A DNA stretch of 16,083 nucleotides from the NCBI GenBank assembly GCA_947453015.1, contig CANGFL010000005.1, positions 1 to 16,083 of the forward strand, written 5' to 3'. The position numbers were made by a program, and so were the translations under genes. Source of the DNA: Oxalobacteraceae bacterium. Lineage in GTDB: Bacteria > Pseudomonadota > Gammaproteobacteria > Burkholderiales > Burkholderiaceae_D. This document shows positions 9,013-15,261 of the stretch, in pieces. Every line of letters begins with the position of its first letter. The stretch's first letter is position 1. Under the pieces are notes generated by a model. It did no database searches and was not told the origin of the DNA. It saw only the letters and a program-made list of their open reading frames with translations.

Positions 9013-9098
9013 TTTTTTTGGTTCTTTGTTTTTATTTTCTGTTTTTCTTCGCGCACTTTTTTCAAAAAAGTACTGACCCTAAAATTCATTCGCCAATC

Positions 9099-9140
9099 TT
9101 ATCCACAGTTTCGGTGGGTATCTCTGTGGATTAATCCACA
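9099..9140. promoter_or_regulatory. Cluster of three DnaA-box-like sequences
   Basis: TTATCCACA, the consensus DnaA box, lies at 9099-9107. A perfect 16-bp palindrome TGTGGATTAATCCACA at 9125-9140 holds two further boxes in opposite orientation, each one base from consensus (TAATCCACA). ATCCACAG at 9101-9108 and CTGTGGAT at 9124-9131 also form an inverted pair. The cluster lies between the ends of two convergent genes. DnaA binding is inference from the motif; another regulator using the palindrome is possible. Confidence 0.45.
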
Positions 9141-9213
9141 TCAATCGTGACAAGTAGTTGATTTTTCTCGACTAAAATGAATTGCGCAAAATCAGATCAA
9201 CTGTGAGTATTCA

Positions 9214-9230
9214 TGCCTCATTTAGAGGCA
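9214..9230. repeat. Small perfect hairpin TGCCTC-n5-GAGGCA
   Basis: TGCCTC (9214-9219) and GAGGCA (9225-9230) form a six-pair stem around the loop ATTTA, in the intergenic region downstream of the isomerase-like gene. It has no adjoining T tract, so it is not a clear terminator. Role unknown. Confidence 0.4.
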
Positions 9231-9257
9231 AAGAACATTAATCGAACTACAATCAGC

Positions 9258-9281
9258 AAACAAAACCCTTATTTACGGGTT
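9258..9281 (-). terminator. Weak candidate terminator of the fcc operon
   Basis: On the minus strand, AACCC and GGGTT (9281-9277 and 9268-9264) form a five-pair stem around an eight-base loop that contains the stop codon of the isomerase-like gene. It is followed by TTTTGTTT-like sequence. The stem is short, so the call is tentative. Confidence 0.35.
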
Positions 9282-9895
9282 ATGCCTTCGGGTAAAGTAA
9301 ACGCGTTTTGATAGTCATCAGAAGAAAAAAATGCGTCGTTCTCAAGATATGCCAGCAACATGTCAGTCGCATCAACCCCCCAAAAAGCATTGCCATTCAC
9401 GGTCGCGGTGGGTACTCCAAAAACACCGTGTGCGATCGCTTGCTCACCATTGCGGCGCAACGCGGTTTTAACTTCTTGCGTGTTGAGCGCCGTTTCATCG
9501 ATTGAAAATTCACTCAGTAGTGATTGCCACGCGTCGTGATCCGTTGGTAAATGACCATCCTGCCAAGCGAAATTAAACAGACGATCAATGACCTCTGGCG
9601 TTGCGCCGGCGGCGATCGATAATCGCAATAAAGGCAGCGGATTAAACGGATGTGCCGAGGGTAAACGCAATGAAATGCCTTCGCGCTTAGCGATCCACAG
9701 GCAATGGGCATAGGTCCAGCCGCGTTTGGGTGGAATTTCTACGGGGCCTTTGTTATCCCAATGGCTTAGCAATCCCGCAAATAGCAGTGGATAAGGGGTG
9801 ACAGTGACGTGCGAAGCCTCACGCCGCAACTTGTGCCACTGCAGATAAGCAAATGGCGAGATGAAATCAAAGTACCAATCAATACGTGGATTCAT
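9269..9895 (-). CDS. 2-hydroxychromene-2-carboxylate isomerase-like protein (DsbA/GST-kappa fold)
   Basis: A 208-residue protein of the HCCA isomerase family, which has a thioredoxin-like fold and uses glutathione. Evidence is YFDFISPFAYL with the expected catalytic Ser13, then NKGPVEIPPKRGWTYAHCLW, FNPLPLLRL, and GVFGVPTATVNGNAFWGVD near the C-terminus. NahD-type members isomerise 2-hydroxychromene-2-carboxylate in naphthalene breakdown. No other aromatic-degradation gene is in the window, so the real substrate may differ. There is no signal peptide, so it is cytoplasmic. It is the last gene of the probable fcc operon, 14 bp after the Cys-rich gene, with AGG six bases before the ATG. Confidence 0.9.
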   Translation of the reverse strand: MNPRIDWYFDFISPFAYLQWHKLRREASHVTVTPYPLLFAGLLSHWDNKGPVEIPPKRGWTYAHCLWIAKREGISLRLPSAHPFNPLPLLRLSIAAGATPEVIDRLFNFAWQDGHLPTDHDAWQSLLSEFSIDETALNTQEVKTALRRNGEQAIAHGVFGVPTATVNGNAFWGVDATDMLLAYLENDAFFSSDDYQNAFTLPEGITRK

Positions 9896-9909
9896 CGCGG
9901 ACCTAAAAA

Positions 9910-10248
9910 TTAATGACGCTCATTTTCGGGCAAGCAGTAGGTCGGCATATCGCAATCAGTACAGTTGCATTGGTTACGAACGAATGCCATGCATTTGCCA
10001 GGCCCACGCGTTTCAATCATGCCCAGCGTGATGGGATTAGTGGGGTTTGCACACTCTGTTTGGAGGCGAGTTTCAAGCGCCGCTTTTTGTTCAGAGCTGA
10101 GTTTACCGCTGCGAACAGCGTGAATAAACGTCATCGTGCCACCATTGTCGATTGCCATGGGTCGATCAATCGACTTATCGGCAGCTAGGGAGTAAACATC
10201 GCTCGCCAAAAGAGAAAAAAATAAACAGAGCGAAAAAAAACGTTTCAT
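9910..10248 (-). CDS. Small secreted six-cysteine protein in the fcc operon, function unknown
   Basis: A 112-residue protein with an N-terminal signal (MKRFFSLCLFFSLLAS...) probably cleaved around residues 20-23. The mature part has six cysteines: C66, C86 and a cluster C94, C96, C99 and C105 (QCNCTDCDMPTYC). There is no CxxCH, so no haem c is attached. The cysteines could form disulfides or bind metal, which cannot be told from sequence. I recognise no family. It starts 12 bp after the fccB stop and ends 14 bp before the isomerase-like start, so co-transcription with fccAB is very likely. The ribosome binding site is poor: GGAG is about 14 bases upstream and overlaps the fccB stop, so translation may depend on coupling. 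Confidence 0.72.
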   Translation of the reverse strand: MKRFFSLCLFFSLLASDVYSLAADKSIDRPMAIDNGGTMTFIHAVRSGKLSSEQKAALETRLQTECANPTNPITLGMIETRGPGKCMAFVRNQCNCTDCDMPTYCLPENERH

Positions 10249-10260
10249 GATTAAGCCCGG

Positions 10261-11529
10261 TTACTCCAGCATATCCGACCAAATAGTGCGTGCCCAGGTA
10301 TTGGCATAGCTGCCTTCAAGCTCAGTCGGTGCTGTGGATACACCTCCTGAACCTTGCACGACTTTGTACGTACGTTCATTCGCGATGTATTCATGAACGC
10401 TGGCGACATGCACCACATTTTTATCGTCGATAAAGCTGTAGCAAGTGTTGGTTAACACGGGTGACGGATTAATCTCCAGCCCGTTAAGTTGTGCCACCAC
10501 TGCGGCTGCAGCGACGTTGGCGTGATTATTCGCCATGTGGCCACTCTTAGGCATCAACTGAGCGACTTGAATGGCATCACCAATGACAAATACATCTTTC
10601 GCAATACTCGATTCAAAACTTTGGTAGTTCACACCACACCAGCGATTGTTGGCTAGGTTTGCCAAGCCAGTCTGTTGCGCGATTTTTCCGGCGCGCATGG
10701 CGGGTAGTGCGTTGATGACATCAGCTTTAACGTCGCCTTGTACATCAAATTTAATTAGTCCTTCTTTGGCTGAAACGGCAATCGCTTTATGTTGATTGCG
10801 ATATTCAACGATGCCTTTGTAGTTATCTTCCCAGGCTTTTTTGAAGAGAGCGGGCTTAGAGACGACATCTTGATTCGCATCCAGCACCAACACCTTACTT
10901 TTAGGTTTGAAATTCTTGAAATACCACGCTACTTGGCATGCACGCTCATACGGTCCAGGCGGGCAGCGAAAGGGTGCTTCGGGAATCGTAATCGCATACA
11001 CACCACCATCCGGCATGGATTCAAGTTGTTTGCGTAATGCCAGTGTTTCAGCTCCAGCTTTCCATGCTTGCAGTATTTGGCCGCTGGCATGCGCTTCAGG
11101 CAAACCTTCAATGCTGCCCATGTTCAACTCGATACCGGGGGAGAGCACTAACTTGTCATAACTAATTTGAGAGCCGTTAGAGAGTGTAATGCTACGCCCG
11201 GTCGTATCAATCTGAGTCGCCATTTCGTGAATGATGCGTACGCCATGATTTTTTTCTAACGTAGCGTAGGGGCGACTGATCTCTGATAGCTTACGGCTAC
11301 CTCCGACCACTAAATTTGAAAGTGGGCAGGAGATAAATTCTTTGTTAGGTTCAACCAGAGTCACATCCAGCTGATTCATCGATAACCAGCGTATGTATTT
11401 AGCGGCAGTAGCGCCACCGTAACCACCACCGATGACAACGACTTTCGCTCCGCGCATAGCGAACGCCGACACGCTGCCACCCAGTAATGCCAGACTGACA
11501 CCGGCTTGCATAAAGCTTCTACGATTCAT
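10261..11529 (-). CDS. fccB: Flavocytochrome c sulfide dehydrogenase, flavoprotein subunit (FccB/SoxF)
   Basis: A 422-residue periplasmic FAD protein that oxidises sulfide and passes electrons to its cytochrome partner. A Tat signal (NRRSFMQAG, then a hydrophobic stretch) leads into the FAD-binding fold KVVVIGGGYGGATAAK (29-44). C68 (EFISCPLSN) and C298 (NRWCGVN) match the redox-active cysteine pair of the family, and DVFVIGDAI (312-320) is the second FAD segment. The C-terminal domain (TNTCYSFID to WARTIWSDML) is typical of FCSD. The reading frame is open upstream to 11664, but the true start is one of three consecutive ATGs (11535, 11532, 11529). GAGG at 11538-11541 is two, five or eight bases before them, and overlaps the stop of fccA, implying translational coupling. 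Confidence 0.94.
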   Translation of the reverse strand: MNRRSFMQAGVSLALLGGSVSAFAMRGAKVVVIGGGYGGATAAKYIRWLSMNQLDVTLVEPNKEFISCPLSNLVVGGSRKLSEISRPYATLEKNHGVRIIHEMATQIDTTGRSITLSNGSQISYDKLVLSPGIELNMGSIEGLPEAHASGQILQAWKAGAETLALRKQLESMPDGGVYAITIPEAPFRCPPGPYERACQVAWYFKNFKPKSKVLVLDANQDVVSKPALFKKAWEDNYKGIVEYRNQHKAIAVSAKEGLIKFDVQGDVKADVINALPAMRAGKIAQQTGLANLANNRWCGVNYQSFESSIAKDVFVIGDAIQVAQLMPKSGHMANNHANVAAAAVVAQLNGLEINPSPVLTNTCYSFIDDKNVVHVASVHEYIANERTYKVVQGSGGVSTAPTELEGSYANTWARTIWSDMLE

Positions 11530-11539
11530 CATCATGACC

Positions 11540-11860
11540 TCAGGGTTGCTGGCTGGCGAAGTAGCTGGCCAGCAGTCGAATTTGTTCTTCCGAATAGCCC
11601 TTAGCAAGCTGATGCATGATAGTGGCTGGTCTAGTGCCTGATTTGAAGGCCTGCATTTGCTCAACTAAATAGTCGTTCTTCAGACCTGCTAATTTAGGGA
11701 TGGAACCACTCGGGATACCTTTGCCAGCTGTGCCGTGACAATTGGCGCACGTGGCGGCCAGACTTTGCGTGTAAAGGACTTGTTGTTCGACGGCGTGTGA
11801 GGCGCCAGTGGTCATCAGGGCCAAGACCAATGCTAGTTTGGTCAGTGGGTAGTGTTTCAT
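11540..11860 (-). CDS. fccA: Monohaem class I cytochrome c, probable FccA-type subunit
   Basis: A 106-residue protein with a Sec signal (cleavage near SHA-VEQ, residues 21-24) and one haem c site CANCH (38-42). The IPKLAGLKNDYLVEQMQAFKSGTR segment is typical of small c4/c5-like cytochromes, and M82 in TIMHQLAKGYS is the likely sixth haem ligand. Position directly upstream of fccB, with the fccB ribosome binding site overlapping its stop, identifies it as the probable electron acceptor of sulfide dehydrogenase. It is the short single-haem type, not the dihaem subunit known from Allochromatium. GGAG lies six bases before the ATG. It is the first gene of the minus-strand operon, downstream of the dyad at 11918-11951. 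Confidence 0.88.
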   Translation of the reverse strand: MKHYPLTKLALVLALMTTGASHAVEQQVLYTQSLAATCANCHGTAGKGIPSGSIPKLAGLKNDYLVEQMQAFKSGTRPATIMHQLAKGYSEEQIRLLASYFASQQP

Positions 11861-11917
11861 TTACGGCTCCAGCGGGAGGGTGGGATGTGACGGATAATCG
11901 CTCTAGCTAACATGGCG

Positions 11918-11951
11918 CGGTTACGATCATCGGATGGTCTGATTGTAACCG
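11918..11951. promoter_or_regulatory. Imperfect 12-bp dyad between fcc and sox operons, candidate operator
   Basis: CGGTTACGATCA (11918-11929) and TGATTGTAACCG (11940-11951) are inverted copies matching at 11 of 12 positions, with a 10-base spacer. The dyad ends 58 bp upstream of the fccA ATG in the divergent control region. Length and symmetry fit a dimeric or tetrameric repressor site; a T tract is absent, so it is not a terminator. The binding protein is unknown. Confidence 0.5.
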
Positions 11952-12093
11952 TAATTCTTGCGCTGATATACTCGGGTCAAATAGCGAATTAAAGCGATTT
12001 TAGCCTGCACGCCACCGCAAAGCTTCTGAAAATTCTGAGTAAGCTAATTACATTTTTAATTGCACGTTGAGTTTGATCGTTTATTGGCAGCTT

Positions 12094-12103
12094 AGTAGCT
12101 ACT
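12094..12103. promoter_or_regulatory. Perfect palindrome AGTAGCTACT upstream of the sox operon
   Basis: The ten-base palindrome AGTAGCTACT is perfect and lies 37 bp before the first ATG of the plus-strand operon, near a -35-like TTGGCA at 12084-12089. I see no convincing -10 box. An operator role is possible but weakly supported. Confidence 0.25.
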
Positions 12104-12140
12104 GATATGTCCAACAAAGATTTATCTGGAGTGGTGCTTC

Positions 12141-12533
12141 ATGAAGAAAAAATTCTATTTATTATTTGCGCTTTGCAGTGTCACCGGTTTGGTTCATGCC
12201 GATTGGTCTCGTATTGAGCATTCCTCCAAAGAGTTGAGTTTGTATGTTGATTCTGAGACGCGTCTGGATTCCGGACGCGGAACCATTGTGCTGTGGCACT
12301 TGGTTGATTTCAAAGCAAATCAGGACTTTAGTGGCTCGCCTTATCGCTCGATCAAAGGGCAAGATGAATACGATTGCGAAAAAGGTATGCGACGCGATAT
12401 GTTCCATTTGTGGCATCAAGACAGCATGGGTGCTAGCAATATGGTTCATGCTGCCTACAAACCAGGTCCTTGGACGACACCAACGCAGGGTAGCGTTGAG
12501 CAGACACTGATGCGATTAGTGTGCTCCAAATAG
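12141..12533 (+). CDS. Adhesin_E-like small exported protein, first gene of the sox operon
   Basis: A 130-residue protein with a Sec signal (MKKKFYLLFALCSVTGLVHA, cleavage after residue 20). The mature part has the pattern of surface-adhesin E-like proteins: WSRIEHSSKELSLYVDSET, LWHLVDFKANQ, a YDCEKGMRR segment, and a C-terminal region with WTTPTQGSVEQTLMRLVC. C79 and C128 probably form a disulfide. Members are mostly uncharacterised small periplasmic or surface proteins of proteobacteria; despite the name, adhesion should not be assumed. GGAG at 12128-12131 precedes the ATG by nine bases. soxC starts 18 bp after its stop, so it is probably co-transcribed with soxCDYZ. Confidence 0.78.
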   Translation: MKKKFYLLFALCSVTGLVHADWSRIEHSSKELSLYVDSETRLDSGRGTIVLWHLVDFKANQDFSGSPYRSIKGQDEYDCEKGMRRDMFHLWHQDSMGASNMVHAAYKPGPWTTPTQGSVEQTLMRLVCSK

Positions 12534-12551
12534 TCAGGGACGAGCATTGTT

Positions 12552-13910
12552 ATGGCTGTTAGAAACTTGGTTGGTCGCCTTCTTCACGCACCGGAAAATT
12601 TTATTTCCGATGGGCTGATTGACGACATTAGCAAGCACGGTCTAAATGCTGATCGTCGTGACTTTATACGCAAGAGTTTTGCAGCGGCGAGTGCAGCATT
12701 GGTGTCAGGTCATGCAGTCGCTGCTGCCGATCATCCTGGTGGAGAAGGTGATCCAGCGATCTTAACGTTGCCTAAACATAGTACGTCGTTGGGGAACCCG
12801 GTGGCCCATCTGCCGTATGGTTTACCGTCTAACTATGAATCGAATTTACAGCGACGTGAGTCACCCGGATTAACGCGAAAACGTGAGAGTGGCGTAGCCT
12901 TTACACCGTTACAAGGGCTTTTCGGAATCATTACTCCCAGCGGTTTGCATTTCGAGCGGCATCATGCGGGATGGCACGACATTGATCCTGCATCACATCG
13001 ACTGATGATTAATGGCTTGGTAGCCAAGCCTAAGGTTTATACCTTGGGCGATTTGATGCGTTTGCCGTCTGTATCGCGCATGCATTTTATTGAATGCGGC
13101 GCGAATACCGCCATGGACTGGGCGTCACCTGCGCTACCGTCAGTGCAGTACACCCATGGCATGTTGTCGTGCTGCGAATTTACTGGTGTGCCGTTATCGT
13201 TGCTATTAGAAGACTGTGGCATTGATAAGCGCAATGCCAAATTTATTTTGGCCGAGGGTGCTGACGGCGCGAGTCTGACGCGCACGATTCCGATTGAGCG
13301 CGCACTGGATGATGTCATAGTTGCTTGGGGCATGAACGGTGAAATGCTCAGACCAGAGAATGGTTATCCCCTGCGGCTAGTGGTGCCTGGTGCCCAAGGT
13401 GTGAGTTGGGTGAAATGGTTGCGCCGCATTGAAGTAGGTGATGCGCCGTATGCCACGCGTGAAGAATCAACCCAATATACCGATGCGATGCCGGATGGTT
13501 TGTCGCGTCAATATTCGCTAATTCAAGAATGTAAATCAGTCATCACTACACCGTCTGGTGGGCAGCGGTTAATGGAAAAAGGCTTCTACAACATCACAGG
13601 ACTTGCTTGGTCGGGTCGTGGAAAAATTGATCGCGTTGATGTCTCAGTCGATGGTGGTAAGAATTGGAAAACAGCCCGATTAGAATCACCCGTGCTTTCC
13701 AAATGCCTGACGCGTTTTAATTTCGATTGGGTATGGAATGGCAAGCCTGCCATTTTGCAGTCACGTGCGATCGACGAGACAGGTTATGTTCAGCCTAAAC
13801 TCGCTGAATTGCGTTCGGTGCGTGGTACGCGCTCGGTGTATCACAACAACGCTATTCAATCCTGGCGTGTCGAGGCAGCGGGTGGAGTGGTCAATGTTCA
13901 AATTTCTTGA
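12552..13910 (+). CDS. soxC: Sulfane dehydrogenase molybdopterin subunit SoxC
   Basis: A 452-residue member of the sulfite oxidase family. A Tat signal (RRDFIRKSF at 35-43, then an Ala-rich hydrophobic stretch) exports it folded with molybdenum cofactor. The molybdopterin domain contains RMHFIECGANTAMDW, with C182 the expected Mo ligand, then YTHGMLSCCEFTGVPLSLLLEDCG and PENGYPLRLVVPGAQGVSWVKWLRRIEV. The C-terminal dimerisation domain follows (SGRGKIDRVDVSVDGGKNW). With SoxD it oxidises the SoxY-bound sulfane sulfur in the periplasm, releasing six electrons per thiosulfate. The start at 12552 has only a weak Shine-Dalgarno and may be coupled to the gene before it. Its last 17 bases overlap soxD. 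Confidence 0.95.
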   Translation: MAVRNLVGRLLHAPENFISDGLIDDISKHGLNADRRDFIRKSFAAASAALVSGHAVAAADHPGGEGDPAILTLPKHSTSLGNPVAHLPYGLPSNYESNLQRRESPGLTRKRESGVAFTPLQGLFGIITPSGLHFERHHAGWHDIDPASHRLMINGLVAKPKVYTLGDLMRLPSVSRMHFIECGANTAMDWASPALPSVQYTHGMLSCCEFTGVPLSLLLEDCGIDKRNAKFILAEGADGASLTRTIPIERALDDVIVAWGMNGEMLRPENGYPLRLVVPGAQGVSWVKWLRRIEVGDAPYATREESTQYTDAMPDGLSRQYSLIQECKSVITTPSGGQRLMEKGFYNITGLAWSGRGKIDRVDVSVDGGKNWKTARLESPVLSKCLTRFNFDWVWNGKPAILQSRAIDETGYVQPKLAELRSVRGTRSVYHNNAIQSWRVEAAGGVVNVQIS

Positions 13911-14631
13911 TCGCGTAATTTTTCTACTTTGGTTGTGTTGCGTACAGGCGCATGCACAAACTTTTCCTTCGATTGGTCGTGCTGCGACGGTCGCTGAAAT
14001 TGCGGCATGGGATAGCGATGTGCGACCTGATTTTCGTGGTCTGCCGGTGGGGTCAGGTAGCGTTAGCCAGGGAATGAAGGTGTGGGAAAAAAAGTGTGCA
14101 TCATGTCATGGTGCGTTCGCTGAATCACCGGCTGTTTTTCCACCCTTGATTGGTGGTACGACAAGTGCTGATATCGAGCGTGGTCGTGCTGCTGGTTTGA
14201 CGGCGGTCACAGAAAATTCTAAAACAACTATCATGAAGTTGGCGACGGTATCGACGTTGTGGGATTACATACGTCGCGCGATGCCATTCGATGCGCCGAA
14301 GAGTTTATCTGTCAATGAAGTGTATGCGACGACAGCGTATCTTTTACATCTGGCGGATATTCTTCCGGCGGATTTCACGCTCACTGAAAAAAATATCGCG
14401 CAGGCTCAGTTAAAAATGCCTAACCGTGACGGCATGAGTACTGCCCATGGCATGCTAGATGTGAAGGGTAAGGGCGATGTCACCAGCCTGGCGTGCATGA
14501 ACGATTGTTACGTGAATGAGCAATCGTTAGTTGTGTTACCTCCCTCAGTCAACGGCCTTAACGGTAATCTCGCCGAGCAAAATCGTAACTACGGTTTGAT
14601 TAGAGGCGTAGATACAAGCACAAAGCGATAA
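13894..14631 (+). CDS. soxD: SoxD, cytochrome c subunit of sulfane dehydrogenase (short, single-haem form)
   Basis: A 245-residue exported cytochrome c. The start is the ATG at 13894: GGAG at 13884-13887 is six bases upstream, and this start gives a proper signal peptide (VIFLLWLCCVQAHA-QTF). An upstream ATG at 13738 lies deep inside soxC and would bury that signal. The haem site is CASCH (68-72), and M130 in RRAMPFDAPKSL is the expected axial ligand. The C-terminus has a conserved SoxD-like tail with a CMNDC pair (C201, C205) and NGNLAEQNRNYG. Paracoccus SoxD is larger and dihaem; this protein lacks a second CxxCH. It takes electrons from SoxC. The 17-bp overlap with soxC implies translational coupling. 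Confidence 0.92.
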   Translation: MFKFLDRVIFLLWLCCVQAHAQTFPSIGRAATVAEIAAWDSDVRPDFRGLPVGSGSVSQGMKVWEKKCASCHGAFAESPAVFPPLIGGTTSADIERGRAAGLTAVTENSKTTIMKLATVSTLWDYIRRAMPFDAPKSLSVNEVYATTAYLLHLADILPADFTLTEKNIAQAQLKMPNRDGMSTAHGMLDVKGKGDVTSLACMNDCYVNEQSLVVLPPSVNGLNGNLAEQNRNYGLIRGVDTSTKR

Positions 14632-14709
14632 CGTCTCGCGCGCGCTGCGCTCTGCAGAAGGTGCCCTATCAGTGGCACAATGCATAAAAATCATTGATGG
14701 AGATATGAA
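14632..14709. other. soxD-soxY intergenic spacer with GC-rich motif and short hairpin
   Basis: The 78-bp spacer begins with GTCTCG (14633-14638) and GCGCTGCGC (14642-14650), a combination repeated after soxZ at 15834-15849. A five-pair hairpin GTGCC/GGCAC (14661-14678) follows. GGAG at 14699-14702 is the soxY ribosome binding site. The rest of the operon is tightly packed or overlapping, so this gap may allow separate control of soxYZ. Confidence 0.4.
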
Positions 14710-15261
14710 TTGGATCAGAGTCGACGCGACGCTATGCGCATTGCCTCGGGCTTAGCGATCGCTTTTAGTGCTGGGTTGCTAAAACCCTCCGAGGTGTTTG
14801 CTGAAGTAACTGAGGTCGCGGAGGTCGCTTGGGGTTCGGACTGGAACGGCGCGGTTTACTCCGCTAAAAGTCTCGAGGCTTTTGTGATCGCCATGAATGG
14901 CGATACCACAACCCCCAACACACCAAGAACCGTGACAGAGCGTGGTCGCGCTCCGGGATTAAGTGCAGCGCCCAAAAATCAGCTCATCATTGATGCACCT
15001 GAGCTCGCCGAAAACGGTACGAATGTACCTGTCACACTTACGAGCAAAATTCCTAAAACAGATTTCATTGCGCTGCTGGCGGATTTAAATCCCAATCCCG
15101 TGTGTGTTGGCTTTCATGTCTTGCCGGATAACGAGCCCTCGTATTCAGTTCGCATTAAGGTGGCTGAGACATCAGGAATAGTGGCTGTCGCGCGCTCAGA
15201 AGGACGATGGTATTACGCCATTCGCGACATCACCGTTATGATCGGAGGCTGCCTTGGGTGA
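14710..15261 (+). CDS. soxY: Thiosulfate oxidation carrier protein SoxY (variant C-terminal arm GGCLG)
   Basis: A 183-residue periplasmic carrier that holds the sulfur substrate on a C-terminal cysteine while SoxAX, SoxB and SoxCD act on it. The start is TTG at 14710: GGAG is seven bases upstream, and the product opens with a Tat signal (SRRDAMRIASGLAIAFSAG). The ATG at 14705 is out of frame, and the ATG at 14734 would lose the twin Arg. Family segments are present: IDAPELAENGTNVPVTL, DLNPNP and the C-terminal GGC. Three oddities: the arm ends GGCLG (C181, L182) instead of GGCGG or GGCG; there is a second cysteine, C132, after NPNP; and the region before IIDAPELAENG looks longer than usual. 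It overlaps soxZ by 8 bp. Confidence 0.92.
   Translation: MDQSRRDAMRIASGLAIAFSAGLLKPSEVFAEVTEVAEVAWGSDWNGAVYSAKSLEAFVIAMNGDTTTPNTPRTVTERGRAPGLSAAPKNQLIIDAPELAENGTNVPVTLTSKIPKTDFIALLADLNPNPVCVGFHVLPDNEPSYSVRIKVAETSGIVAVARSEGRWYYAIRDITVMIGGCLG
15244..15248 (+). promoter_or_regulatory. Ribosome binding site of soxZ inside the soxY C-terminal codons
   Basis: GGAGG at 15244-15248 encodes the Gly-Gly of the SoxY C-terminal arm and is a perfect Shine-Dalgarno five bases before the TTG start of soxZ. The carrier-arm codons therefore double as the translation signal of the partner subunit. Confidence 0.8.

Noticed and set aside
9056..9071. The inverted repeat ACTTTTT-TCA... AAAAAGT-like sequence as a terminator after the LLM gene.
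   Set aside because: The stem is made almost only of A-T pairs and lacks a following T tract on the plus strand, so stability is doubtful.
9012..9140. A chromosomal origin, suggested by T-rich DNA next to DnaA boxes.
   Set aside because: No replication or partition genes flank it and only three boxes are present; recorded instead as a DnaA-box cluster.
11530..11664. An N-terminal extension of fccB to an ATG at 11664.
   Set aside because: It runs through the cytochrome gene in another frame, has no signal features, and would bury the Tat signal that begins at MNRRSF.
13738..13893. An N-terminal extension of soxD to an ATG at 13738.
   Set aside because: It lies inside soxC, and the internal ATG at 13894 has a good ribosome binding site and begins a normal signal peptide.
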